Positions 51,408 through 61,485 of a stretch of DNA of 64,000 bases are shown one piece after another. The translations under genes and the position numbers were made by a program. The DNA is from Bacteroidota bacterium (GTDB lineage: Bacteria; Bacteroidota; Bacteroidia; JACPRZ01): the NCBI GenBank assembly GCA_016193485.1, contig JACPRZ010000063.1, positions 254,156 to 318,155 of the forward strand, given 5' to 3'. A model generated the notes under the pieces. That model saw nothing but the letters and a program-made list of their open reading frames with translations, was not told the origin of the DNA and did no database searches. Numbering within the stretch: position 1 is the stretch's first letter; each line of letters starts with the position of its first letter.

Positions 51408-52910
51408 ATGTCTGATTTAAAACAGCGATTACAACAGCAACTCCAGTTAAAACTGGGACCGCACCAGATTCAACTGATGCGGCTTATCCAGTTACCCGCC
51501 CTTGCACTGGATCAGAGGATAAAAGAAGAGATGGAAAGCAATCCAGCACTTGAAGATGAGAGCGGTGAACCGGCCGATGAAAGTTCCGAATCCACCGGTG
51601 AAAGCGGAGAGGAAGAATCCCTGCCCGGGCAGGATGAATCAACGGATGAAGGGGAAAAATCTTCCTCCGAAGACGAATTCAACCTCAACGATTTTATGGA
51701 AGATGATGAAATTCCGGCTTACCGTCTTCATGTCCGCAATATCGGTCCGGATGAAGATCGAAAGGTAATGCCGGTTGTGGTACAAAAAACATTTCACGAT
51801 AACCTGCTGCAGCAACTTGGACTAAGGGAATGGTCGGATAAAGAATTTCTGATCGGGGAATACGTTATCGGCAATATTGATGATGACGGATACCTGCGCA
51901 GGGATATTCAGGCGATATGCGATGACCTTGCATTTACGCAGAACATCACAGCCACACCCGAAGAAATAGAAAAAGTTCTGACCGGCATACAGGAGTTTGA
52001 TCCTCCGGGCGTTGGCGCCCGCGATCTTCGCGAGTGCCTTCTGATTCAGTTGAACCGGATAAAAAATGAATCCGGGGGTTTAGAGATACCTATCCGTTTA
52101 GTCACTGAAATGTTTGATGAGTTTACAAAGAAAAATTATGTCAAAATAGGAAAAGAACTGAAATTAGATGAAGAAGAACTCAAAAAAGCAATAACCGAAA
52201 TAACCCATCTTAATCCGCGACCCGGTGGATCCACACCGGATTCCGAAAAAGGCGCAGTACAGGTGTTACCTGATTTTATCCTTACCGTACAGGATAATGA
52301 ACTTGAACTTTCGCTTACCGCCCCGAACAGGCCGGAACTGCGACTGAGCAGGGGGTACCTTAATATGCTTGAAGAATATGCCTCCAAGAAGAATAAAAAG
52401 ATTAAAGGAAATGCGGAAGCCCTTCAGTTCATCAAAGATAAAATTGAAAGAGCCAAGGGTTTTATTCAGATGATGCGTGAGCGTAACCAGACGCTGACAA
52501 ACACGATGAACGCCATCCTGCAATACCAGAAAGAATATTTTCTCACGGGGGATATAGCAAAACTGAAGCCGATGATTCTGAAGGATATTGCCGATAAAAC
52601 CGGCTATGATATTTCAACCGTTTCAAGGGTATCAAACCAGAAATATGTGCAAACGCCATACGGCACTTTTCTTGTAAAAAGTTACTTTTCCGAGTCACTG
52701 CAGAGCGAAAGCGGTGAAGAGGTCTCTTCGCGGGCGGTAAAAAAAATATTGCAGGAAATCACGGAGAGCGAAGATCCGCGCAATCCCTATTCGGACGATG
52801 CCCTGAGCCGTATCCTCAAAAAAAAGGGCTACCCGATAGCAAGAAGAACCGTGGCGAAGTACCGTAAAATGCTGAACATACCTCTTGCCCGGTTACGGAA
52901 AAAATTATGA
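51408..52910 (+). CDS. rpoN: RNA polymerase sigma-54 factor
   Basis: A 500-residue sigma-54. The N-terminal activator-interacting region (1-50) is Gln/Leu rich (LKQRLQQQLQLKLGPHQIQL) with the usual ESNPALED end. An acidic stretch follows (about 50-110), then the core-binding region and the HTH. The RpoN box ARRTVAKYRKMLNIP lies at about 478-492 and reads -24 promoter elements. Length is typical for the phylum. Sigma-54 needs an enhancer-binding ATPase; none is encoded here. It is followed by a PAP2-like membrane gene with a 4-base overlap. Confidence 0.95.
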   Translation: MSDLKQRLQQQLQLKLGPHQIQLMRLIQLPALALDQRIKEEMESNPALEDESGEPADESSESTGESGEEESLPGQDESTDEGEKSSSEDEFNLNDFMEDDEIPAYRLHVRNIGPDEDRKVMPVVVQKTFHDNLLQQLGLREWSDKEFLIGEYVIGNIDDDGYLRRDIQAICDDLAFTQNITATPEEIEKVLTGIQEFDPPGVGARDLRECLLIQLNRIKNESGGLEIPIRLVTEMFDEFTKKNYVKIGKELKLDEEELKKAITEITHLNPRPGGSTPDSEKGAVQVLPDFILTVQDNELELSLTAPNRPELRLSRGYLNMLEEYASKKNKKIKGNAEALQFIKDKIERAKGFIQMMRERNQTLTNTMNAILQYQKEYFLTGDIAKLKPMILKDIADKTGYDISTVSRVSNQKYVQTPYGTFLVKSYFSESLQSESGEEVSSRAVKKILQEITESEDPRNPYSDDALSRILKKKGYPIARRTVAKYRKMLNIPLARLRKKL

Positions 52911-53512
52911 TCCTTTTTGCCCGCCTGATCTCTTATGTTTTCCATCCTCTTATCCTTCCGGTAGCAGGACTGCTTATTGTTTTTAATCTCGAATTTTATG
53001 TTGCATGGGCTTTAACTTTTCAAGCAAAAATGATAATCACGTCTATTGTTTTTATTTTTACCTTCCTGCTTCCTGCTTTGAATGTTTTATTCCTGTACAA
53101 GAAGGGAATAATAAATACGCTGCAGATGGATTCACAAAAAGAGCGGATCCTTCCGCTTTTCCTTGCAGTTATCTCCTATGGGATCCTCTATTATTTTATC
53201 CGGAAGTCAAATCTTCCCTTTATCATTGACCGGATGGTTTTGGGTGGAGTGATGTCGGTTGCTCTTTGCTTTATTATTACTTTTTTCTGGAAAATAAGTT
53301 TACACATGGCAGGCGTGGGTGCCCTGCTCGGTATGCTGATAGCCGTCTCGTACCGCATTGGGATTGACCTTGCGGATTATGTAATCATTGTTTCGCTTTG
53401 TGCCGGGCTTACCGGATTTGCACGGCTGCAGACCTCATCCCATAGTTCATTGCAGGTTTATGCAGGATTTCTGGCGGGAATGGGATGTGAAATAGGCGGG
53501 TTTTATATTTAA
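52907..53512 (+). CDS. PAP2-like integral membrane protein
   Basis: A 201-residue protein with five to six membrane helices. The phrases WKISLHMAGVGALLG and SSHSSLQVYAGFLAG resemble the second and third motifs of membrane PAP2 phosphatases (x-Ser-x-His and Ser-x-x-x-x-x-His-x-x-x-Asp regions), though the typical motif-1 KxxxxxxRP is not obvious. A lipid-phosphate phosphatase is possible; an inactive relative is also possible. The start overlaps rpoN by 4 bases and the stop overlaps the convergent hemW stop by 4 bases. Confidence 0.6.
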   Translation: MILFARLISYVFHPLILPVAGLLIVFNLEFYVAWALTFQAKMIITSIVFIFTFLLPALNVLFLYKKGIINTLQMDSQKERILPLFLAVISYGILYYFIRKSNLPFIIDRMVLGGVMSVALCFIITFFWKISLHMAGVGALLGMLIAVSYRIGIDLADYVIIVSLCAGLTGFARLQTSSHSSLQVYAGFLAGMGCEIGGFYI

Positions 53513-54639
53513 ACAAACAACTCCGCAGAAATCCGGTCGGCAAAAAGCTTTCCAGTATTGGTGAGAAAAAGTTTCCCGCCTTTTTTTACTATTTCATTTC
53601 TATCAATGTACTTCTGAATTGCTGCCATACATCCTGAATAATATTTCCGGCCGAATGTTTTGAGGATAATTTCAATGTCGCATCCCCACATCGTTCGCAG
53701 GGAAGTCATAATGTATTCATTGTATTTCATGGGTATGGTAAGCGTTTCTTTCTCATACGGCAAACGTCTTTTTTTAAGCGCTTCAATATATCTAATGTTT
53801 TGAGCAATATTCCAGCGCCTTATCTTTCCGTTATAGGAATGTGCCGAGGGTCCAAGTCCAAGATAAAATCCGTTGCACCAGTAGTTTTTGTTATGCAGCG
53901 AGATGAATCCTTCCCTTGAAAAATTTGAAATTTCGTAATGGATAAAATCATTCTGGCGCATGAAATCCATGAGTTGCCGGTATTGCCTTGCAACTTGTCT
54001 TTCAAGGGGGGGAATCATTTTTTTTCTACGGATAAGGTGAAACAGGGGAGTAGCGGGTTCAACAGTCAGCGCATAGGCAGAAAGATGCGGAATTCCGAGA
54101 GAGATGAATTTTTTAATATTTTTTTTCCATTGCTTGTCTGTCTGCCCTGGAACCCCGTAGATCAGGTCAATACTGATATTGTCAAATCCCGCATCGCGTG
54201 CTAATCGCACCGAATTCTCCGCCTGCATTGCGTTGTGAATACGGTGCAGGTATTTCAGGTCAGCGTCAAAAAACGACTGAACGCCAATACTCAGCCGGTT
54301 TACGGGAGTGGTTTTCAGTTGCCTTATTTTTTCCTGAGTGAGATCGTCAGGATTGGCTTCTATGGTTACTTCAGCGTTATTAGCAACGGTAAAATTTTTC
54401 CAGACCGTTTCAAAAATCTCCATGAGTTCATCATACGTAAGGAGGGATGGCGTTCCGCCACCGAAATAAACCGACTCTATTTTACCGGAATTCCCGGAAA
54501 AAAAATCTTTACGCAGCACAATCTCTTTTGATAATGCATCCAGTAACTCCGTTTTATACCGCAGTGAAGTGGAAAAATGGAAATCGCAGTAATAACAGGC
54601 ACGCCTGCAGAAGGGAATGTGAATATAGATGGAGTTCAT
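53509..54639 (-). CDS. hemW: Radical SAM heme chaperone / coproporphyrinogen III oxidase-like
   Basis: A 376-residue radical-SAM protein. The cluster motif lies at the start: IYIHIPFCRRACYYCDFHF (C-x3-C-x2-C). YFGGGTPSLL, VTIEANPDDLT, RLSIGVQSF and SIDLIYGVPGQT follow. The absence of extra N-terminal residues and the shorter length point to HemW, a heme-carrying chaperone, not HemN. The Met at 54639 is preferred because the 36 codons upstream are out of family and overlap the LRR gene. It follows the LRR gene by a single base. Confidence 0.9.
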   Translation of the reverse strand: MNSIYIHIPFCRRACYYCDFHFSTSLRYKTELLDALSKEIVLRKDFFSGNSGKIESVYFGGGTPSLLTYDELMEIFETVWKNFTVANNAEVTIEANPDDLTQEKIRQLKTTPVNRLSIGVQSFFDADLKYLHRIHNAMQAENSVRLARDAGFDNISIDLIYGVPGQTDKQWKKNIKKFISLGIPHLSAYALTVEPATPLFHLIRRKKMIPPLERQVARQYRQLMDFMRQNDFIHYEISNFSREGFISLHNKNYWCNGFYLGLGPSAHSYNGKIRRWNIAQNIRYIEALKKRRLPYEKETLTIPMKYNEYIMTSLRTMWGCDIEIILKTFGRKYYSGCMAAIQKYIDRNEIVKKGGKLFLTNTGKLFADRISAELFV

Positions 54640-54640
54640 G

Positions 54641-55381
54641 CTACATCCCGCAATTACAACTCGGGGAGAAATAAATCTTCGTACCGGGAAGCATTTCCTG
54701 AATGCGTTTTTGTTCAGAATCGTTAATTTCAATAACCCGGAGGTCAAGGATTTTTAATTTTTCCAGTTGACCGATTTCATCCGGAAAAGAAACAAGGTTA
54801 TTGCTCCACGCATCGAGCGTCTCAAGATTTGAAAGGTTGCCGATCTCAGGGGGAAAGGATTCTACCTCATTCCGGTTCATGATCAGGCGCTTTAAATTTA
54901 TCAGCATCCCTATTTCAGCCGGCAGCGTATCAATTTTATTTTTGGAAAGATCAAGGATTTCAAGATTTTGCAACAGCCCGATTTCAGAAGGTATCCCCGT
55001 CAGGCGGTTCCTGCTTACATTAAGTTCCCGCAGGTTGCGCAACTTCAAAATTTCTATCGGAAATTCTTTTAATTTCTGCCTGCTTAAGTTGAGTATGAAA
55101 ACGCTGTCGGGCTGAAAAAGCGCTGTTTCAATATCGTAAAAAGTGCGTTGATGGCGGATGCCGGATGTATCGGGTGCCTGAGAAAAAGTCAGTGCGGTGG
55201 AAAGGAGAATGAAACAGCAAAACAAAGGAAAAGAAATCCCACTAACCCCCTCCCGATAGCTATCGGGATTCAAAGGGGGAACAGTACCACTACCCCCTTT
55301 GGTAAGGGAAACGGGGGGATTGAAAAGATAGAACCCAATTTGATATTTCATCAGTAAACACCATGCGCTCAACAGAGCCAA
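54641..55381 (-). CDS. Small leucine-rich-repeat exported protein
   Basis: A 246-residue protein with five to six LRR units of 23 residues (about 110-230; repeated LPxEIGxLxNLxxLxLxxN), likely a binding surface. A hydrophobic export segment FPLFCCFILLSTALTFSQ lies at about 51-68, unusually far in. Everything before it (from about residue 20) is encoded by a C/G-rich repeat element (55245-55320), so the original start was probably close to the hydrophobic segment and has been displaced or extended by the element. The true start is therefore uncertain. It lies between ribF and hemW in one operon. Confidence 0.7.
   Translation of the reverse strand: MALLSAWCLLMKYQIGFYLFNPPVSLTKGGSGTVPPLNPDSYREGVSGISFPLFCCFILLSTALTFSQAPDTSGIRHQRTFYDIETALFQPDSVFILNLSRQKLKEFPIEILKLRNLRELNVSRNRLTGIPSEIGLLQNLEILDLSKNKIDTLPAEIGMLINLKRLIMNRNEVESFPPEIGNLSNLETLDAWSNNLVSFPDEIGQLEKLKILDLRVIEINDSEQKRIQEMLPGTKIYFSPSCNCGM
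55245..55320. repeat. C/G-rich element at the 5' end of the LRR gene
   Basis: Contains AACCCCCTCCCG, a perfect ATAGCTAT core flanked by CCCG/CGGG, TTCAAAGGGGG, and a second block CTACCCCCTTTGG... GGGGGG. It is the same family as the other C/G-rich elements and supplies residues about 20-45 of the longest reading of the LRR protein. Confidence 0.7.
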
Positions 55382-55408
55382 ATATCGCGATAAAAAATTT
55401 TTCGGGAT

Positions 55409-56407
55409 TTATGCTGTATCATTCAGAATCTTTTCAGCACATTCTTTATCTTTGATTAATTGCGCTTGGAGCGCTTCGGAGTTTTCAAACTCGGTCTCAT
55501 CGCGTAACCGTTCCACAAACATTATCCTTATGGTCTTATCGTAAATGTCTCCGCTGAAATTAAAAATATTCACTTCAGGAATATTATTTTCGGTTTTTTT
55601 CTCCGGTTGAATTTCCCGCTTCGCTGGATTCAAAGGGGTAGACCCTTTACCGTGAAAAGTTGGCCTTGACCCGATGTTCATCATGCCGTTAAAGGTTGTT
55701 TCATCTAACGTTACCTTAACAGCATAAACCCCTTTTGCCGGTATTAACTTTTCTTCATCAGTGATTTTCAGGTTTGCCGTTGGAAATCCGAGCGATGCCC
55801 CCCGGTTTTCACCTTTTATTATCAACCCAGCAACAGTATACCGGTAACCGAGCAATTGATTAACCAGAGCGATATTTCCATCCTGAACATGCTTCCTGAT
55901 TTTTGAAGAACTGATCTCCGAATTTTTATATTTCTCAGGCGGTACCTGCTCAGGATGAAAACGGTATAACGGTGCAATTTTTACCAGGTTTTCAAATGAT
56001 CCCTCCCGGTTCCTGCCGAAATGGTGGTTGTGGCCGAGGATCAGTTTTTTTATTTTCAGTTTATTGACAATTACATCCCTTACAAATTCAACCGGTGTCA
56101 TCCTTGAAAATGGTTTTGTGAAGGGATGGATAATGAGGTGATCTATACCCGTTGATTCAATCCGCGCAATCTTTTCTTCAACGGTATTCAGCAACCGGGT
56201 ATCTAATGACGGGAAGAGCACTTTCCGCGGGTGGGGATGAAAGGTGAGCAGCACCGATTCGCACTCCTCTTCACGCGCCAACCCGGTAACACGCCCTATG
56301 ATCTTTAAATGACCAAGGTGAACTCCGTCAAAAATACCGGATGTCCCGATGACTTTTTTCCCTTTCCGGAATTCGTTTATGGATTTATATATTTTCAATT
56401 TTACCAA
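55409..56407 (-). CDS. ribF: Bifunctional riboflavin kinase / FAD synthetase
   Basis: A 332-residue enzyme making FMN and FAD. FAD synthetase domain (about 12-190): GTSGIFDGVHLGHLKII, LTFHPHPRKVL, ILGHNHHFGRNREGS, SSSKIRKHVQDG. Riboflavin kinase domain (about 195-320): GASLGFPTANLKI, GVYAVKV, MMNIGSRPTFHGK, VNIFNFSGDIYDKTI. Between the last two, about 18-20 extra residues (STPLNPAKREIQPEKKTE, about 252-270) are encoded by a repeat-like segment at 55600-55655 that carries AAAGGG/CCCTTT and matches the boundary sequence of the C/G-rich elements. First gene of the ribF-LRR-hemW operon. Confidence 0.93.
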   Translation of the reverse strand: MVKLKIYKSINEFRKGKKVIGTSGIFDGVHLGHLKIIGRVTGLAREEECESVLLTFHPHPRKVLFPSLDTRLLNTVEEKIARIESTGIDHLIIHPFTKPFSRMTPVEFVRDVIVNKLKIKKLILGHNHHFGRNREGSFENLVKIAPLYRFHPEQVPPEKYKNSEISSSKIRKHVQDGNIALVNQLLGYRYTVAGLIIKGENRGASLGFPTANLKITDEEKLIPAKGVYAVKVTLDETTFNGMMNIGSRPTFHGKGSTPLNPAKREIQPEKKTENNIPEVNIFNFSGDIYDKTIRIMFVERLRDETEFENSEALQAQLIKDKECAEKILNDTA

Positions 56408-56415
56408 TTACTAAT

Positions 56416-56473
56416 CCTTGCCTGCTCTGACGGAGTCCGATACTCGTCAGAGTCATCGGACCGGTAGGCAAGG
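56416..56473. repeat. Element with interleaved inverted repeats
   Basis: Outer arms CCTTGCCT (56416-56423) and AGGCAAGG (56466-56473). Inside, CTCTGACG (56425) pairs with CGTCAGAG (56445) and GTCCGAT (56435) pairs with ATCGGAC (56455); the two inner pairs interleave, as in a pseudoknot. It lies between divergent ribF and atpD. Confidence 0.75.
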
Positions 56474-56569
56474 TATACGAATGTACGAATAATCCGGATA
56501 CGAACATAAAGAAAGAAAACAAGTTGAATAAAATATCCATACCTTTACACGCCAAAAAACACTCAGTAA

Positions 56570-58105
<1,536 letters not shown>

Positions 58106-58291
58106 GCAGTGGCAGTGGGCAATGCGCAATGGGCAGTCAACCGGCATTGATAGGCATTTGTAGGCAAATGATGAATATCGGATTGCGGATTGTCAAAATT
58201 GCGGATTAAAATTACTCAATTCCAATATGGAGTGGGTAGGTATTGATGGAAATTATTCGTAAATTCGTATAAATTCGTTTTTCGTAGATTT

Positions 58292-58531
58292 ATGCATGTT
58301 GACATAATTTCACCCGGCAGGCACATATTTTCGGGTGAAGCGGAATACGTTCAATTGCCCGGTACAAGCGGTTCCTTCGGAGTGCTGGACAACCATGCTC
58401 CCATCATTTCAACCCTTACCAAAGGAAAAATAAAAATAACTGACACCCAGAAACAGGAACAACTCTTCGAAATCAAAGGCGGTGTGGTGGAGGTAAAGGA
58501 TAACCGGGTGATCGTGCTGGCGGAGGAGTAA
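58292..58531 (+). CDS. atpC: ATP synthase F1 subunit epsilon (short form)
   Basis: A 79-residue beta-sandwich matching the N-terminal domain of epsilon: MHVDIISPGRHIFSGEAEYV and LPGTSGSFGVLDNHAPIIST. The C-terminal helical hairpin that inhibits the enzyme in E. coli epsilon is absent, as usual for this phylum. It couples rotation of gamma to the c ring. It lies 186 bases after atpD. Confidence 0.93.
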   Translation: MHVDIISPGRHIFSGEAEYVQLPGTSGSFGVLDNHAPIISTLTKGKIKITDTQKQEQLFEIKGGVVEVKDNRVIVLAEE

Positions 58532-58543
58532 GGCCCCCTCCGG

Positions 58544-58561
58544 CTCCCCCATAAGGGGGAG
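58544..58561. terminator. C/G-rich hairpin after atpC
   Basis: CTCCCCC, a four-base loop ATAA and GGGGGAG, 13 bases after the atpC stop and preceded by GGCCCCCTCCGG. It could end the atpDC transcript but is followed by AATTT, not a clear T-tract. It also fits the dispersed C/G-rich element family. Confidence 0.45.
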
Positions 58562-58579
58562 AATTTAACTGCTGCATCA

Positions 58580-60436
58580 ATGGCAAAGAATCCTGATAGG
58601 ATCAAACCCGGAATCAGAAAATCAACCGGACGGAATTTAAAATCAAATGTTAATCCTGTTCATCACTCCGGAAAACGAAATATTTTCTACTGTATTCTGA
58701 TATTTATTTTGACATTTGTTTTATACGGCAACACCCTCAACCACAACTTCGTTCTTGATGATGATATCTTCAATGGCAAAAATTCCTACGTGCAGGAGGG
58801 GCTGCAAGGAACAGGTAAAATCCTTACAACAAGTTTGTATCACGGTTTTAACAGGGAGAACGAAGGGGCGTACCGCCCGCTGGTGCTCATTAACTTTGCC
58901 GTTGAAAAACAATTTTTCAAAGGTACCGCAAAGACAGGCCACTTTTTTAATGTTCTATTCTATGCGCTGTGCGGGATACTGCTTTTCCGGTTTTTGAATT
59001 TATTATTCCGTAACCATCCCGGCAATGTTTATTTATCACTGGCGATAACCGCCATCTGGCTTGCTCACCCGGTACATACCGAAGTTGTAGCGAACATCAA
59101 AAGCCGCGATGAAATTTTAAGTTTTATTTTCAGCATCCTTACTTTTCATTACCTGCTGGTATTTTCACAAAACGCCAAATTATTACCGCTCGCTATTAGC
59201 ATTTTATCCTATTTTTTAACGTTGCTGTCAAAAGAGTACGGTTTAACCTTTATCGCCCTTATTCCTTTATTCCTCTGGTTTTTCTCACCGGGACTCCCGG
59301 TTAAAAAAATCATCCTGTTTACAATTCCGTTTATCGCAATCGCTCTTATTTATTTTATCATCCGTTCCTCTATTCTTGAAAATATCGCTTTCAAAGATAA
59401 GATGGATATTATCAATAATGCGCTCGCTGCTGCTGAAAACCGGTCTGACCGGCTTGCAACCGCAGTGAAAATTCTCGGGCATTATCTGAAACTGCTCTTC
59501 TGGCCTCACCCGTTGTCATTTGATTATTCCTACAATCAAATCCCGGTAACCGGCTGGCTAAATCCCGCCACGCTCTTATCTCTTTTTTGTTACGGAGCGA
59601 TAGGGATATTTTCACTAAGGGGCATCAAAAGAAGGAATCCGGCAGCGTTCGGCATCCTTTTTTACCTGATAACCCTCTCCATCGTTTCAAATATTTTCGT
59701 GGAGATCGGTTCAACGCTCGGTGAACGCTTTTTGTTTACACCCTCTCTGGGTTTTTGTATTGCGGTAACCATTTTGTTGTGGAATATAATGGGAAAAGTG
59801 AAGACAACTTCAGTGAAAAATGTTTTTCCTTTTACTATTGTCATGCTCATTCTGATACTTGCATCTTCGGCAAAAACCGTCAGCCGCAACCGCGACTGGA
59901 AAAACAATCTTGCGCTTTTTTCGGCCGATGTTCATGCCTGTCCCAACAGCGCGCGCGCCCATTTTTCGCTTGCCTCTGAATTTAAAGATGCGGCAAAGGC
60001 AGCGGTAAAGCCGGATGAACGGCAGAAATTATTTGAACAGGCCGAAAAAGAATTTTTCAGAAGCGTTGAAATTTACCCGGGATTCTGGTCTTCCTGGTAC
60101 AATCTTGGCGTAACTTATTATGAGTTCGGTTTGTATGATAAAGCGCTTGATGCCTACATCAAAGCCATCGGGGTACGGGAGAATTACCCCGAAGCGCTGA
60201 GCAATGCAGGCGTGATTTATTTTAACCGCAAAGAATTTGACAAAGCGCTTGACTATTTCAGGAAAGCGGTGAAATGCAATCCTTCCTTTGCCGATGCCTG
60301 CGCCAATATGGGCGCGGTCTATCATAACAAAGGAGTATATGACAGCGCACGGGTCTGGTATAATAAAGCGCTGCAACTGGACCCCAATAATGTCAATGTG
60401 AGGAATAATATGAAGAAATTGCCGGGTAATCCCTGA
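58580..60436 (+). CDS. TPR-containing polytopic membrane protein, O-mannosyltransferase-like
   Basis: A 618-residue protein with about ten to eleven membrane helices (about 35-430) and three to four C-terminal TPR units (about 450-610; WYNLGVTYYEFGLYDKALDAY and FADACANMGAVYHNKGVYDS). An N-terminal loop reads YGNTLNHNFVLDDDIFNGKN and a later one HPVHTEVVANIKSRDEIL. This resembles the TMTC/DUF1736 O-mannosyltransferase layout, with acidic residues in the first loop as the catalytic candidate. A lipid-phosphate-sugar donor is inferred. The TPRs probably bind the acceptor protein. Confidence 0.75.
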   Translation: MAKNPDRIKPGIRKSTGRNLKSNVNPVHHSGKRNIFYCILIFILTFVLYGNTLNHNFVLDDDIFNGKNSYVQEGLQGTGKILTTSLYHGFNRENEGAYRPLVLINFAVEKQFFKGTAKTGHFFNVLFYALCGILLFRFLNLLFRNHPGNVYLSLAITAIWLAHPVHTEVVANIKSRDEILSFIFSILTFHYLLVFSQNAKLLPLAISILSYFLTLLSKEYGLTFIALIPLFLWFFSPGLPVKKIILFTIPFIAIALIYFIIRSSILENIAFKDKMDIINNALAAAENRSDRLATAVKILGHYLKLLFWPHPLSFDYSYNQIPVTGWLNPATLLSLFCYGAIGIFSLRGIKRRNPAAFGILFYLITLSIVSNIFVEIGSTLGERFLFTPSLGFCIAVTILLWNIMGKVKTTSVKNVFPFTIVMLILILASSAKTVSRNRDWKNNLALFSADVHACPNSARAHFSLASEFKDAAKAAVKPDERQKLFEQAEKEFFRSVEIYPGFWSSWYNLGVTYYEFGLYDKALDAYIKAIGVRENYPEALSNAGVIYFNRKEFDKALDYFRKAVKCNPSFADACANMGAVYHNKGVYDSARVWYNKALQLDPNNVNVRNNMKKLPGNP

Positions 60437-60515
60437 CTACCCGGATTAATTGATCTGCCGGGAAACTTCACCTGTCCCAATATTCGTACCTTTCGCAGAA
60501 AATAGGTAAACTGCT

Positions 60516-61412
60516 GTGATTCCGCCAGAACATTTACAAACATGGAACTGCCCGGTTTGCGATCAGAAAGAGCATCAACCTGTTTATAATATCAGAGGTT
60601 TTACTATTGTCCGGTGCACTTTCTGTTCTATGCTCTACGTGAATCCGCGGCTGAAGGATGATGACCTGTACAATATCTACCGCAGGGATTATTTCATCAG
60701 GAAAAACTATTCGTTTAAGGATTACGGGTACGGCAATTATGACCTTACCGGCTCCCTGCGCGATAAAACATTTTTGCGGTGGTATAGTGAAGCGGAGCCA
60801 TATCTGCCGGTTCGGAGAGGAAATGCATTGGATATCGGTTGCGCTACCGGCAGGTTTTTGAATATTCTTCTGCAAAAAGGGTGGAACGTTAAGGGTATTG
60901 AATTGGATGAGGGAATGTGCTCGGAACTCCGCAGCAAAAATTTTGACGTTACAGGCCGGCCGGTTGAATTTTTTGAGACAACGGAAAAATTTGACCTGAT
61001 CACCCTGTTCGATGTGGTGGAGCATATACCCCGACTGAATCAAAGCATGGCGAAAATCGCTGAAATGCTGTCTGTTGGCGGCTCCGCACTGATCGTTACT
61101 CCCAATGTATCAAGTTTACAACGGAAGATTTTCGGCAGGAGGTGGTTCCAGTTCAAACCGCGGGAACACATATCCTATTTTTCACCTGAAACCATCCGCC
61201 TTCTGGCCGACAGGAACGGATTTAAAATCGTTTTTCTGACTACATCCTGCGGGCAGTATGCCGACCTTTCATTCATCCATCACCGGTTGCAGCGCTACGG
61301 TTTTAATGCAATCGCTTTACTGCTTAAAAAAATCCTTCACCTTCCCGGATTAAAAAACCTATCATGGTATATTCCTACCGGGAGTATGATGGTAATATTG
61401 CAGAAGAAGTAA
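60516..61412 (+). CDS. SAM-dependent methyltransferase with N-terminal zinc-ribbon-like motif
   Basis: A 298-residue class I methyltransferase starting with GTG. Residues 11-35 hold CPVCDQ and CTFCSM, a CxxC...CxxC pair suggesting a zinc ribbon. The Rossmann domain has ALDIGCATGRFLNILL (motif I, about 105-120), GIELDEG, LITLFDVVEHIPR (about 160-172) and SALIVTPNVSS. Such proteins often modify sugars or lipids in surface polysaccharide loci, but no such locus surrounds it. A TACCTTTC box at 60487 is one base off the -7 consensus. Confidence 0.85.
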   Translation: MIPPEHLQTWNCPVCDQKEHQPVYNIRGFTIVRCTFCSMLYVNPRLKDDDLYNIYRRDYFIRKNYSFKDYGYGNYDLTGSLRDKTFLRWYSEAEPYLPVRRGNALDIGCATGRFLNILLQKGWNVKGIELDEGMCSELRSKNFDVTGRPVEFFETTEKFDLITLFDVVEHIPRLNQSMAKIAEMLSVGGSALIVTPNVSSLQRKIFGRRWFQFKPREHISYFSPETIRLLADRNGFKIVFLTTSCGQYADLSFIHHRLQRYGFNAIALLLKKILHLPGLKNLSWYIPTGSMMVILQKK

Positions 61413-61441
61413 AAGTCCCAAGTCCCAAATTCCAAGTCCCA
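61410..61441. repeat. Empty array of AAGTCCCAAG units
   Basis: AAAGTCCCAAGTCCCAAATT continues CCAAGTCCCAAG. The unit matches the left arm of the four-helix-bundle cassette at 29388-29432, but no cargo gene or opposing arm lies nearby. It follows the methyltransferase stop. Confidence 0.7.
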
Positions 61442-61485
61442 AGAATACCAATAAAAATCCGATTTTCCATCCCGCCATTGAGGTA

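Noticed and set aside
58106-58291. Small gene between atpD and atpC
   Set aside because: The gap holds GGCAGTGG/GGCAATG and ATTCGTA-type short repeats and no start codon with a plausible frame.
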